A DNA stretch of 11,864 bases from Flavobacteriaceae bacterium (GCA_014239895.1 JAAZXZ010000061.1:1-11864), one strand, 5' to 3'. Shown: positions 1 through 7,408, counted from the stretch's first letter. Numbers and translations are program-made. Notes: generated by a model from the letters alone, not told the origin.

Positions 1-21
1 TGAATTATAGACCTTTGAGGT

Positions 22-1047
22 TTAAAAAGACTTCTGCAAAGTAAATGAAAACTCACTTCCAACACCAGGCTTAGAATTTATATATATGTTTTCATTATGA
101 GCATCGATAATATGTTTAACAATTGCTAGTCCAAGACCTGAGCCACCATGTTTACGACTCCTGCTAATATCTACCCTGTAAAATCTCTCAAATAATCTAG
201 GCAAATGTTCCTCAGAAATTCCTTCTCCATTGTCTGTTACTCTTATAATTAATTTTTCTTCAGTTAAATCATTAATGCTAACTTCAGTAGTTCCTTTATC
301 CCTCCCATAATTAATAGAATTTACTAACAAATTAGTAAGAACTTGAACAATTCTTTCTTTATCAGCAGAAACTAAGATTTCATTATTATATTTTTTATCA
401 AAAACTAATTTTATATTCCTGTTAGATGACTTAATTTCAAGTTGATCAAAAATATTGGAAATTAAATCAATCATATTAAACTTAGAAATATTTAAATTCA
501 ACGTAGAAGATTCTAATTGAGTAATTAGATCCAAATCCTTTATTATATAAGTTAATCGTTCAATGCTATTATCAGTCTGTTTTAAATACTTATTTAAAAG
601 ATCTTTATCATCCATTGCTCCATCCAATAAGTTTGAAATATATCCTTGAATTGTAAAGATTGGCGTTTTAAGTTCATGTGCTACATTTCCAATAAATTCC
701 TTTCTATATTGTTCTTTCAACTTTAATGCTTCTATTTCTATTTTTTTATCTTTTGCAAAATCTTCAATATTTTTTATCAATGAATCCATATCTGTTGAAA
801 CAGAAGACTTATTAATTTGAAATGAATCTAACATGTCTAGATATTGATACAATTCTTTAAATCTCTTAAATAAAAAACTTTGAATTCTATATTGGATGAC
901 AATAAAAGAGATTAAGAAAATCAATAAAGAAATAATTACTGAATCTGACGAATATATTAAAAGAATTAGATAACTGGCTAAGGCTATTAAACTAGCAGAA
1001 ATCAGAGCAAATTGATAAGGATTTTTTTGTGTATTTTTTAACGGCAT
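22..1047 (-). CDS. PhoR-like membrane sensor histidine kinase
   Basis: The 341-residue protein autophosphorylates on His and passes the phosphate to the response regulator encoded just upstream. Two hydrophobic helices (about residues 13-33 and 37-58) anchor it in the inner membrane with only a few residues between them, so there is no periplasmic sensor domain. A charged, probably coiled-coil linker (about 60-115) replaces a clear HAMP domain. The HisKA box FIGNVAHELKTP places the phosphorylated His at 124. The HATPase domain shows an N box (NLLVNSINYG, 239-248), G1 DNGEGI (272-277), F box LFERFYRVD (285-293) and G2 GGSGLGLAIV (301-310), so it appears catalytically intact. Its ATG overlaps the regulator's TAA by one base (TAATG), which indicates translational coupling. 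The PhoR comparison rests on architecture and its PhoB-type partner; phosphate sensing is inferred, not shown. Confidence 0.93.
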   Translation of the reverse strand: MPLKNTQKNPYQFALISASLIALASYLILLIYSSDSVIISLLIFLISFIVIQYRIQSFLFKRFKELYQYLDMLDSFQINKSSVSTDMDSLIKNIEDFAKDKKIEIEALKLKEQYRKEFIGNVAHELKTPIFTIQGYISNLLDGAMDDKDLLNKYLKQTDNSIERLTYIIKDLDLITQLESSTLNLNISKFNMIDLISNIFDQLEIKSSNRNIKLVFDKKYNNEILVSADKERIVQVLTNLLVNSINYGRDKGTTEVSINDLTEEKLIIRVTDNGEGISEEHLPRLFERFYRVDISRSRKHGGSGLGLAIVKHIIDAHNENIYINSKPGVGSEFSFTLQKSF

Positions 1048-1724
1048 TAAATAGCAAATTTATACCCAACACCCTTGACAGTTTTAAAAAAAGTATCTCC
1101 TATTTTTTCTCTAAGTTTTCTAATGTGAACATCAATAGTTCTGTCTCCCACCACAACATCCTTGCCCCACACTGATTCAAGGATATACTCTCTTTTAAAT
1201 ACTTTTCCTGGCTTGGATGCTAACAAATATAATAATTCAAATTCCTTTCTTGGCAAATTTATTTCTTTTCCTTTATAAGATGCCTTATAGCTAGATCTAT
1301 CTATAATTAAATGCCCGATCTTTATAGTTTCTGCTTGATCTAATGATATTCTTCTAAGCAGCGACTTAACTTTGCTTAACAAAATTTTTGGTTTTATAGG
1401 CTTTGTAATATAATCATCGGCGCCAGCATTAAATCCTGCTATTTGACTATAATCCTCACCACGGGCTGATAGAAAAGTAATTAGTGTGTGTTTTATTTTT
1501 TGTATTTTTCTTATTATCTCACAAGCTTCAATACCATCCATTTCAGGCATCATTACATCTAAAATAATTAAATGAGGTTCAATCTTTTCTGCTTGCTTAA
1601 CTGCTTGAATTCCATTTTTTGCAGTATATACATTGTATCCAGCATTTTTTAGAGAATACGATATTATTTCTAAAATATCAGGCTCATCATCAACAAGCAA
1701 AATTTTAATATCTTCTGGATTCAC
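1047..1724 (-). CDS. PhoB/OmpR-type response regulator
   Basis: This 225-residue DNA-binding regulator is the partner of the adjacent kinase. The receiver domain (about 5-122) has the acidic pair D12/D13, phosphoacceptor D56 in LIILDVMMPEMDG, S86 in the usual Thr/Ser position and K108 in ITKP. The winged-helix output domain (about 133-225) includes the recognition-helix segment RTIDVHIRKLREKIG (195-209) and the terminal GVGYKF hairpin. All catalytic positions are present and the length is normal for the family. The start is a GTG: an in-frame TAA lies only three codons upstream and no in-frame ATG occurs before residue 58, inside the receiver domain. An upstream ATG at 1744 is out of frame and ends in a TGA that overlaps this GTG; one extra base in the intervening A7 run would join it to the gene. 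The target promoters cannot be read from this window. Confidence 0.94.
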   Translation of the reverse strand: MNPEDIKILLVDDEPDILEIISYSLKNAGYNVYTAKNGIQAVKQAEKIEPHLIILDVMMPEMDGIEACEIIRKIQKIKHTLITFLSARGEDYSQIAGFNAGADDYITKPIKPKILLSKVKSLLRRISLDQAETIKIGHLIIDRSSYKASYKGKEINLPRKEFELLYLLASKPGKVFKREYILESVWGKDVVVGDRTIDVHIRKLREKIGDTFFKTVKGVGYKFAI

Positions 1725-1744
1725 AAGCTTTTTTTATTATTCAT
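1721..1744 (-). other. Possible 7-codon leader ORF before the response regulator
   Basis: An ATG at 1744-1742 opens a short frame encoding MNNKKSL. It ends in TGA at 1723-1721, and that TGA shares two bases with the regulator's GTG start (GTGA). It could be a coupling leader, or a sign that the true start is this ATG with a one-base indel in the A7 run (1729-1735). It could equally be chance; no ribosome binding site supports it. Confidence 0.2.
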
Positions 1745-1824
1745 AAAGATACCAACTTATAAAATTAGATCTAAATAAAAAAGATGATATTAATTTAATG
1801 CTCTTTTTCATTTATATTTAACAT
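1725..1824. promoter_or_regulatory. Divergent intergenic region, response regulator / luxE-like
   Basis: These 100 A/T-rich bases lie between two divergently read genes, so promoters for both are expected here. I see no exact Bacteroidota TAnnTTTG -7 element on either strand; TATCTTTA on the minus strand (1751-1744) has one mismatch but overlaps the possible leader ATG. A perfect 10-base dyad, TTAGATCTAA, lies at 1765-1774 and is a weak operator candidate. Both flanking genes begin with GTG. Confidence 0.35.
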
Positions 1825-2805
1825 GTGATTGATTCAAAGAAAATATTAAACATTACATCCTCAAAAGAATTTGAAAAAAACTCAATAGAAATCTTTAATT
1901 ACCAATTTAAGAATAATACTATTTATAAAGAATTTTGCAACTTGACAGGAAAAAACCCAAGTAACATCAAATCTTCTTTTGAAATTCCATTTTTTCCTAT
2001 TCAGTTTTTTAAAAATCACAAAATAATTTCTTCAAATCAACCAATCCAAAAGACATTTCATAGCAGTGGCACTACAAAAGATAATTTGAGCAAACACCAC
2101 ATTATAGATTTAAAACTTTATGAAGATTGTTTTCTTAAAATATTTATGAATTTCTATGGACATCCCTCTAGATATAATATAATAGCTCTATTACCTACAT
2201 ATCTTGAGAATAAAAATTCATCATTAATATACATGGTAAATCATCTAATTGAAAAATCAAAAAATAGAAATAGCGGGTTCTATCTTGATAATTATAAAGA
2301 ATTAAAGGAAAAAATACTTTATCTAGAAGAAGGAAATAAAAAAACTATTCTATTTGGAGTTTCATATGCGCTTTTAAATTTAATTGACTTCCACAATTTT
2401 AAATTAAAAAAAACTATAATAATAGAAACAGGAGGGATGAAAGGAAAAAGAAAGGAATTAATTAAAAGTGAGTTACATAAAATGTTGAAAATTGGTTTTG
2501 GGGTAAAAAATATTAATAGCGAATATGGAATGACTGAATTAATGTCTCAAGCCTATTCAACAAATAATGAAAAATTTAAATGCCCACCATGGATGAAAAT
2601 CTATATAAGGGAGTCAGAAGATCCAATGAATATTAAAACTGATAATAAAATTGGAGGGATAAATATAATTGATTTAGCCAATTATAATTCTTGTTCATTT
2701 ATAGCAACAGATGATCTTGGTAAATTAGATGAAGATGGTAATTTTGAGATTCTTGGAAGATTGGACAATTCTGATCAAAGAGGATGTAATTTACTGACTG
2801 ATTAA
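1825..2805 (+). CDS. LuxE-like acyl-protein synthetase, stand-alone
   Basis: The 326-residue protein resembles LuxE, the subunit of the bacterial luciferase fatty-acid reductase that activates a fatty acid with ATP and carries it as an acyl-enzyme. Motifs typical of this adenylating superfamily are SSGTT (80-84), ETGGMKG (201-207), EYGMTELMSQAY (233-244) and a C-terminal segment with DDLGKL, FEILGRLDNSD and GCNLL (296-324). No luxC, luxD, luxA or luxB is nearby, so a role in bioluminescence is unlikely; an acyl- or aryl-activating role is inferred and the substrate is unknown. Stand-alone homologues of this kind occur in many Flavobacteriia, as far as I recall. The start is GTG because an in-frame TAA lies two codons upstream and the first in-frame ATG is near residue 108. 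The GTG overlaps an ATGTGA start-stop at 1823-1828. The gene ends two bases before the convergent tyrS. Confidence 0.85.
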   Translation: MIDSKKILNITSSKEFEKNSIEIFNYQFKNNTIYKEFCNLTGKNPSNIKSSFEIPFFPIQFFKNHKIISSNQPIQKTFHSSGTTKDNLSKHHIIDLKLYEDCFLKIFMNFYGHPSRYNIIALLPTYLENKNSSLIYMVNHLIEKSKNRNSGFYLDNYKELKEKILYLEEGNKKTILFGVSYALLNLIDFHNFKLKKTIIIETGGMKGKRKELIKSELHKMLKIGFGVKNINSEYGMTELMSQAYSTNNEKFKCPPWMKIYIRESEDPMNIKTDNKIGGINIIDLANYNSCSFIATDDLGKLDEDGNFEILGRLDNSDQRGCNLLTD

Positions 2806-2807
2806 AT

Positions 2808-4106
2808 CTATACTACTTTAATAATATAAGTATGTCTTTTCCCCTTGTTTAATATTATGTATTTTTTGCTTATTAAATCCTTTTTATCAATTAGATAGTC
2901 CTCATTTACTTTATTCTTATTAACTGAAATTGAGTTTTCTCTTAAAGCTCTCCTAGCTTCTGAATTGGATTGGAGAAAATTTGTAGTATTAGATAAGGCT
3001 GAGATCATATCTAAACCTTTATTAATTATAGATGGTTCTATTTCATATTGTGGAACCCCTTCGAATATTTCAAGAAAAATTGATTCATCTATAGCCTCAA
3101 TATCCTCCTTAAAATTATTGCTGAATAATATATTTGAAGCCTTCAGAGCATTTTCATATGCCTCATCAGAATGTACAATCGTGGTAATTTCTTTAGAAAG
3201 TGTCTTCTGAAGAATTCTTAAATGTGGAGCCTTCTTATGTTCTGAGGCTAATTTTTTTATCTTTTCTTCAGTCAAAAATGTAAATATTTTTATATGTTTT
3301 TCAGCATCTTCATCAGATGTATTCAACCAATATTGATAAAATTTAAAAACAGATGTTTTCTTGGGATCAAGCCAAATATTCCCTTGTTGTGTTTTGCCAA
3401 ACTTACTACCATCAGATTTTGTAATTAATGGGCAAGTTAAGGCATAGCCTTTGCTATTATCGATTCTTCTTATTAGCTCCGTTCCGCTAGTAATATTTCC
3501 CCATTGATCACTTCCTCCCATTTGAATAGAGCAATCAAAGTTCTTGTGCAAATAAAGAAAATCATATCCTTGTACCAGCTGATAAGAAAACTCAGTAAAG
3601 CTCATCCCTTCACCTTCATTATTAGAGATTCTATTTTTCACAGAATCTTTTGACATCATATAATTAACTGTCATATGCTTGCCTACATCTCGAATAAAAT
3701 CTAGAAATTTTAATCCTTTCATCCATTCTAAATTATTTAACAATAATGCAGCATTAGATTTAGACTCATCAAAATCTAAAAAATGAGCTAACTGATCCTT
3801 AATTTGTTTTTGGTTAATTTTCGAAGTTACTTCATCAAGTAAATTTCTCTCTGATGATTTTCCAGAAGGATCGCCAATCATTCCTGTCGCACCTCCTACT
3901 AATGCAATTGGACGATGACCGGATCTTTGGAAATGTGTTAATAACATTATTGGGACTAAGTGCCCTATATGTAGTGAATTTGAGGTGGGATCAAAACCAA
4001 TATAAGCAGATCTTGTGTTCCTTTTCAAGAAATCCTCAAAACCAGGCATGATATCATGAATCATGCCTCTCCATTTAATTTCATCAATAAAATTATTTGA
4101 TTTCAT
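2808..4106 (-). CDS. tyrS: Tyrosyl-tRNA synthetase
   Basis: This cytoplasmic class I aminoacyl-tRNA synthetase joins tyrosine to tRNA-Tyr using ATP. The 432-residue length fits bacterial TyrS. The Rossmann catalytic domain carries HIGH at 46-49, the ATP-site segment GGATGMIGDPSGKSSER (71-87), the tyrosine-binding region YQLVQGYDF (175-183), GGSDQWGN (197-204), and KFGKT (235-239) as the family's version of KMSKS. A C-terminal S4-like RNA-binding region spans about 365-432, with ARRALRENSISVN typical of its start. The ATG is preceded by an A/T leader without a Shine-Dalgarno sequence. It lies 28 bases downstream of the DUF4296 gene on the same strand and is probably the last gene of that run. 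I see no T-box or leader structure in the 28-base gap. All key motifs are intact. Confidence 0.97.
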   Translation of the reverse strand: MKSNNFIDEIKWRGMIHDIMPGFEDFLKRNTRSAYIGFDPTSNSLHIGHLVPIMLLTHFQRSGHRPIALVGGATGMIGDPSGKSSERNLLDEVTSKINQKQIKDQLAHFLDFDESKSNAALLLNNLEWMKGLKFLDFIRDVGKHMTVNYMMSKDSVKNRISNNEGEGMSFTEFSYQLVQGYDFLYLHKNFDCSIQMGGSDQWGNITSGTELIRRIDNSKGYALTCPLITKSDGSKFGKTQQGNIWLDPKKTSVFKFYQYWLNTSDEDAEKHIKIFTFLTEEKIKKLASEHKKAPHLRILQKTLSKEITTIVHSDEAYENALKASNILFSNNFKEDIEAIDESIFLEIFEGVPQYEIEPSIINKGLDMISALSNTTNFLQSNSEARRALRENSISVNKNKVNEDYLIDKKDLISKKYIILNKGKRHTYIIKVV

Positions 4107-4134
4107 TTAATTAAATATAATCAAAGGTAATTGA

Positions 4135-4590
4135 TTAATTATTTGTTTTCAAGGGCATCATTGATCTTTTCATTTTAATACTGTCGATTGTCTTTGATCT
4201 TTCTCTTTTTGCAATTTCTAAACTTCTTTTAGCTCTATCCTTTTTGTAATTCTCTATACTATCCATAATTATCTGTTTATTTTCCTGAAGCTTCACCTTA
4301 ACTCTATCATAAATATCTAAATACCTATTTAAGTCATTTGAATAAAATTCATTACTCAAAGCAAATTGTAAACTGTCTATATTATATTTTTCAAAAATGT
4401 ATTTTTCCGGAATAACCCCGTTATTCTCTAGAATTATTCTGTTAACACCCTTAGAAACACTTATTAAAGTCATTTCATAAATAACATCAACCATTTTTTC
4501 TTCAGATATTAAGTTGTCTGGCATAGGTGTTTTCTGAATATTTTTATTACAACCAAATAAAACAACGATTACAAGAAATATTTTTTTCAT
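4135..4590 (-). CDS. DUF4296 family lipoprotein
   Basis: This 151-residue protein probably sits as a lipoprotein in the cell envelope. It starts with a short signal peptide (MKKIFLVIVV) and a lipobox LFGC with the lipidated Cys at 14. The segment after the signal, with PDNLISEEKMVDVIYEMTL (24-42), and then a tyrosine- and asparagine-rich helical stretch, fits the DUF4296 family, which I know from Bacteroidota and which has no assigned function. The C-terminal third is very rich in Lys, Arg and Glu and is likely helical. Its ATG overlaps the pyrC stop as ATGA, so it is probably translated in coupling with pyrC. This order downstream of a dihydroorotase gene is, as I recall, common in Flavobacteriia, but no mechanistic link to pyrimidine synthesis is evident. 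Confidence 0.82.
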   Translation of the reverse strand: MKKIFLVIVVLFGCNKNIQKTPMPDNLISEEKMVDVIYEMTLISVSKGVNRIILENNGVIPEKYIFEKYNIDSLQFALSNEFYSNDLNRYLDIYDRVKVKLQENKQIIMDSIENYKKDRAKRSLEIAKRERSKTIDSIKMKRSMMPLKTNN

Positions 4591-5930
4591 CTATTAAATA
4601 TTAACTTTTTACCTAATTTATTATCAAAAATCTTATCATTATTATAAACTATATTTCCATTAACTATTGTATGAGATATTCTAGATCTAAATGTATTTCC
4701 TTCAAAAGGAGACCATCCGCATTTGTATAAAATATTTCCCTTATTAACAGTCCATGGATTATTTAGATTGAAAATAACTATATCTGCATAATATCCTTCT
4801 TTAATAAAGCCTCTTTTTTCTATTTCATACAAAATAGCAGGATTATGACACATTTTTTGTACAATTTTTTCTAATTTAATTTTATTATTATGATACCCCT
4901 CTAACATAGCAACAAGAGAATGTTGTACTAATGGGCCTCCAGAAGGACAACTAAGATAATCATTGCTTTTTTCCTCATATGTATGTGGCGCATGATCTGT
5001 TGCAATAACATCTATTCTATCATCATTTAAGGCATCCCACAGGCCTTCTTGATCAGCTAAGGACTTAATGGAGGGGTTCCATTTGATTCTAGTCCCATAT
5101 TTTTCATAATCATCTTCACTGAAAGTTAAATGGTGAACACATACTTCAGCAGTTATTTTTTTATCCTTTAAATCAATAGAATTTGAAAATAAATCAGTTT
5201 CTTTTTTAGTTGAAAGATGGAATACATGCAATCTAGCACCTGTTTTTTTAGCCAAATCAATTGCCATGGATGAAGAAAGGTAGCAAGCTTTCTCATTTCT
5301 AATTTTTGAATGAAATTTTATTGGAATTTTTTCTCCATATATGTCAGTATATAGTTTGAGATTTTCTTTTATTGTATTTTCATCCTCACAATGAACAGCA
5401 ATTGGCAAATTGCATTTTAAAAATATTTCCTCCAATGCTTCAAGATTATCTAAAAGCATATTCCCAGTAGATGATCCTAGAAATATTTTTAATGCTGGTA
5501 CCTCCTTAAGATCTAATTTTAATATTTCATTAATATTATCATTGGTTCCCCCAAACATAAAAGAATAGTTTGCTATTGATTTTTTTGATGCAATTGCAAA
5601 TTTCTCCTTTAATTTGTCTTGCGTTATAGTTTGGGGTATTGTATTAGGCATTTCCAAAAATGAAGTTATTCCTCCTGCAACTGCTGCTCTAGATTCCGTG
5701 TAAATATCACCCTTATGGGTTAGCCCAGGTTCTCTGAAATGGACCTGGTCATCTATTAATCCAGGGATAACATAGTTATCCTCAGCATCTATAGTTATAG
5801 TATCTGATAATTTCAGGCTAATAGAGGGAGATATTTCTTTAATTATTTCATCTTCAATATATATATCTGACCTATATATTTTGCCTTGATTAATTATTCT
5901 TCCATTTTTGATTAATATACTATTTTTCAT
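4587..5930 (-). CDS. pyrC: Dihydroorotase (Bacteroidota type, amidohydrolase)
   Basis: The family enzyme interconverts N-carbamoyl-L-aspartate and dihydroorotate, the third step of pyrimidine synthesis. The 447-residue amidohydrolase shows DDQVHFREPGLTHKGD (60-75), AVAGGITSFLEMPNT (83-97), LKIFLGSSTGN (147-157, where K148 may be a metal-bridging carboxylated Lys), VHCED (179-183), HVFHLST (235-241) and the IATDHAPH metal/catalytic block (309-316). The first motif departs from the usual DxHxH: Q62 occupies the place of the first metal-binding His, while H64 is kept. I recall the same DDQVH form in other Bacteroidota homologues, so it is probably a lineage feature rather than decay. Related hydantoinases and allantoinases are alternatives, but the C-terminal CGWSPFEG (404-411) and the overall match favour dihydroorotase. 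It starts one base after the glycosyltransferase stop and overlaps the DUF4296 start as ATGA. Confidence 0.92.
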   Translation of the reverse strand: MKNSILIKNGRIINQGKIYRSDIYIEDEIIKEISPSISLKLSDTITIDAEDNYVIPGLIDDQVHFREPGLTHKGDIYTESRAAVAGGITSFLEMPNTIPQTITQDKLKEKFAIASKKSIANYSFMFGGTNDNINEILKLDLKEVPALKIFLGSSTGNMLLDNLEALEEIFLKCNLPIAVHCEDENTIKENLKLYTDIYGEKIPIKFHSKIRNEKACYLSSSMAIDLAKKTGARLHVFHLSTKKETDLFSNSIDLKDKKITAEVCVHHLTFSEDDYEKYGTRIKWNPSIKSLADQEGLWDALNDDRIDVIATDHAPHTYEEKSNDYLSCPSGGPLVQHSLVAMLEGYHNNKIKLEKIVQKMCHNPAILYEIEKRGFIKEGYYADIVIFNLNNPWTVNKGNILYKCGWSPFEGNTFRSRISHTIVNGNIVYNNDKIFDNKLGKKLIFNR

Positions 5931-5931
5931 A

Positions 5932-6660
5932 CTAATAATCTGTAGAGAAAAAACTTTTAATTCTCATGTAAATAACTCCAAAAACTGCCTCATTAATTAT
6001 TGAAGCGTTTAGCTTAGATTTACCATATTTTCTGTCTGTAAATACTATAGGAATTTCAAGAATTTTAAATTTACTTAGATAAGATTTGTATTTCATTTCA
6101 ATTTGAAAAGCATATCCAATAAATTTAACCATATCTAAATTAATTTTCTCAATTACATCCCTTTTATAACATATAAACCCAGAAGTTGGATCTTTAATAT
6201 TCATCCCCGTAAAAAATCTAACATAGTATGAAGCAAATAAGGATAGCGCTATTCTTCCTAAAGGCCAATTTACAACATTAATTCCTTCTTTATATCTAGA
6301 CCCAATACATATATCTGCTAATCCTTCCTTACACTTATTATAAAGAATTTTAATATCACGTGGATCGTGAGAAAAATCAGCATCCATTTCAAAAATGAAA
6401 TTATAATCCTTTTTTATAGCCCATTTAAATCCATGAATATATGCAGGACCTAGCCCAGATTTTCCCTTTCTAATTTGAAGATATAATTGCTCCTTGTAGA
6501 TGGCTTGAAGCTCTATTACTTTTGATGATGTATGATCAGGTGAGTTGTCATCAACTACAAGAATATTTACACCATTATACAAGCCAAATATGGATTTAAT
6601 GATTTTATCAATGTTTTCAATCTCATTATAAGTTGGTATTATAATCAATACATCATTCAT
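5932..6660 (-). CDS. Family 2 glycosyltransferase, polyprenyl-phosphate mannose synthase-like
   Basis: The 242-residue protein resembles the soluble catalytic form of dolichol/polyprenol monophosphomannose synthase, which moves a sugar from a nucleotide donor to polyprenyl phosphate at the inner membrane to make a lipid-linked donor. The GT-A fold shows IIIPTYNEIENI (6-17), LVVDDNSPD (34-42), GKSGLGPAYIHGFKWA (66-81), the metal-binding DAD (93-95) in EMDADFSHDP, and GSRYKEG (120-126). PTSGFICY (158-165) and FTDRKYGKSK (207-216) are typical of the DPM1 branch. There is no C-terminal membrane domain as in the longer forms. The sugar (mannose or other) cannot be decided here. It is the first gene of the run with pyrC, DUF4296 and tyrS; a candidate -7 element lies at 6678-6685, just upstream. 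Confidence 0.88.
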   Translation of the reverse strand: MNDVLIIIPTYNEIENIDKIIKSIFGLYNGVNILVVDDNSPDHTSSKVIELQAIYKEQLYLQIRKGKSGLGPAYIHGFKWAIKKDYNFIFEMDADFSHDPRDIKILYNKCKEGLADICIGSRYKEGINVVNWPLGRIALSLFASYYVRFFTGMNIKDPTSGFICYKRDVIEKINLDMVKFIGYAFQIEMKYKSYLSKFKILEIPIVFTDRKYGKSKLNASIINEAVFGVIYMRIKSFFSTDY

Positions 6661-6677
6661 TAATTTTATCTTTTAAG

Positions 6678-6685
6678 CAAAAATA
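6678..6685 (-). promoter_or_regulatory. Candidate -7 element (TAnnTTTG) for the glycosyltransferase-pyrC run
   Basis: The minus strand reads TATTTTTG, an exact match to the Bacteroidota -7 consensus TAnnTTTG. It sits 18 bases upstream of the glycosyltransferase ATG in the 75-base region shared with the divergent DUF4271 gene. The -33 position has no exact TTTG, only CTTTA, so the match is partial. In this A/T-rich DNA such a match could be chance. Confidence 0.35.
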
Positions 6686-6735
6686 TAATATTTGTACGAT
6701 AAAGTTTGTAGTTTATTATCTATAATTTAGCTATT

Positions 6736-7386
6736 ATGATCAGAGATATATTGTTAAAAGATGCATTTACAGTCATTATCCTTTCACTTATAATTATAAT
6801 AACACTAATTAAGTATAATAATCATAAAAAATTTAATTCCCTTCTTAAAATCTTTTGGAATAGTTCATATTTAAAAAAATATAAGTATGAAAAAATAACA
6901 TACTACCCATTTGACTACTTCTTACAAATTAACTTTGTTATTTCACTTGGTTTATTTGTTTTTATATATAATGTAACATACAATGGAAATAGATTATCAT
7001 TTAATTTTTTAGAATTTTTAGATATAATTCAAATTATAGTAGCATTTTTAGTACTAAAAAATTTAACTGAACTCGTAATCTCATGGTTTTTTAATATCCA
7101 GTGGTTAACTAACCTATATTTAAATGAAAAAATTAACTATAATAGCCTAATTGGTTTAATTATTCTCCCAATTAATGTTCTAATATTATATTTCTTTAAC
7201 CCAAGTATAAACGTCTTATTTATCTTCATTTATATCATATTGTTGCTAAAATTAGCTGCTTACATAAATTCATTCATATTGCACCAAAAATCAATCAAAA
7301 AAAGTTGGTTTTATTTTATTTTGTATCTTTGCACACTCGAAATTATACCATATCTATTATTGTATAATTTTTTTCTTTCTATATAA
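6736..7386 (+). CDS. DUF4271 family integral membrane protein
   Basis: This 216-residue protein is almost entirely hydrophobic, with about six likely transmembrane helices (near 11-26, 64-80, 98-118, 138-154, 158-178 and 190-214). It has a short basic loop after helix 1 (HKKFNSLLK) and a YEKITYYPFDYFLQ segment before helix 2. The C-terminal LYLCTLEIIPYLLLY (197-211) matches the conserved end of DUF4271, a Bacteroidota family of unknown function. The match rests on recollection and position, since the sequence is mainly low-complexity hydrophobic. It lies 22 bases before hemD on the same strand, so the two are probably co-transcribed, and it is divergent from the glycosyltransferase gene. I see no catalytic motif, transporter signature or signal peptidase site. 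Confidence 0.78.
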   Translation: MIRDILLKDAFTVIILSLIIIITLIKYNNHKKFNSLLKIFWNSSYLKKYKYEKITYYPFDYFLQINFVISLGLFVFIYNVTYNGNRLSFNFLEFLDIIQIIVAFLVLKNLTELVISWFFNIQWLTNLYLNEKINYNSLIGLIILPINVLILYFFNPSINVLFIFIYIILLLKLAAYINSFILHQKSIKKSWFYFILYLCTLEIIPYLLLYNFFLSI

Positions 7387-7408
7387 GGGAGATGTTAGTT
7401 ATTAAAAG

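Noticed and set aside
2965..3210. Plus-strand 81-codon open frame inside tyrS
   Set aside because: It lies opposite the well-supported tyrS coding sequence and its translation resembles no family I know; it is a reverse-strand shadow.
3854..4051. Plus-strand 65-codon open frame inside tyrS
   Set aside because: It lies opposite the conserved HIGH region of tyrS and has no support of its own.
6687..6730. Promoter for the DUF4271 gene on the plus strand
   Set aside because: TAATTTAG (6723-6730) has one mismatch to TAnnTTTG and the nearest TTTG is only 14 bases upstream; the other TTTG-containing candidates have three bases instead of two after TA.
7387..7400. GGGAG at 7387-7391 as a Shine-Dalgarno sequence
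   Set aside because: It directly abuts an out-of-frame ATG at 7392 and lies 17 bases before the hemD ATG, too far to act; the group generally does not rely on such sites.
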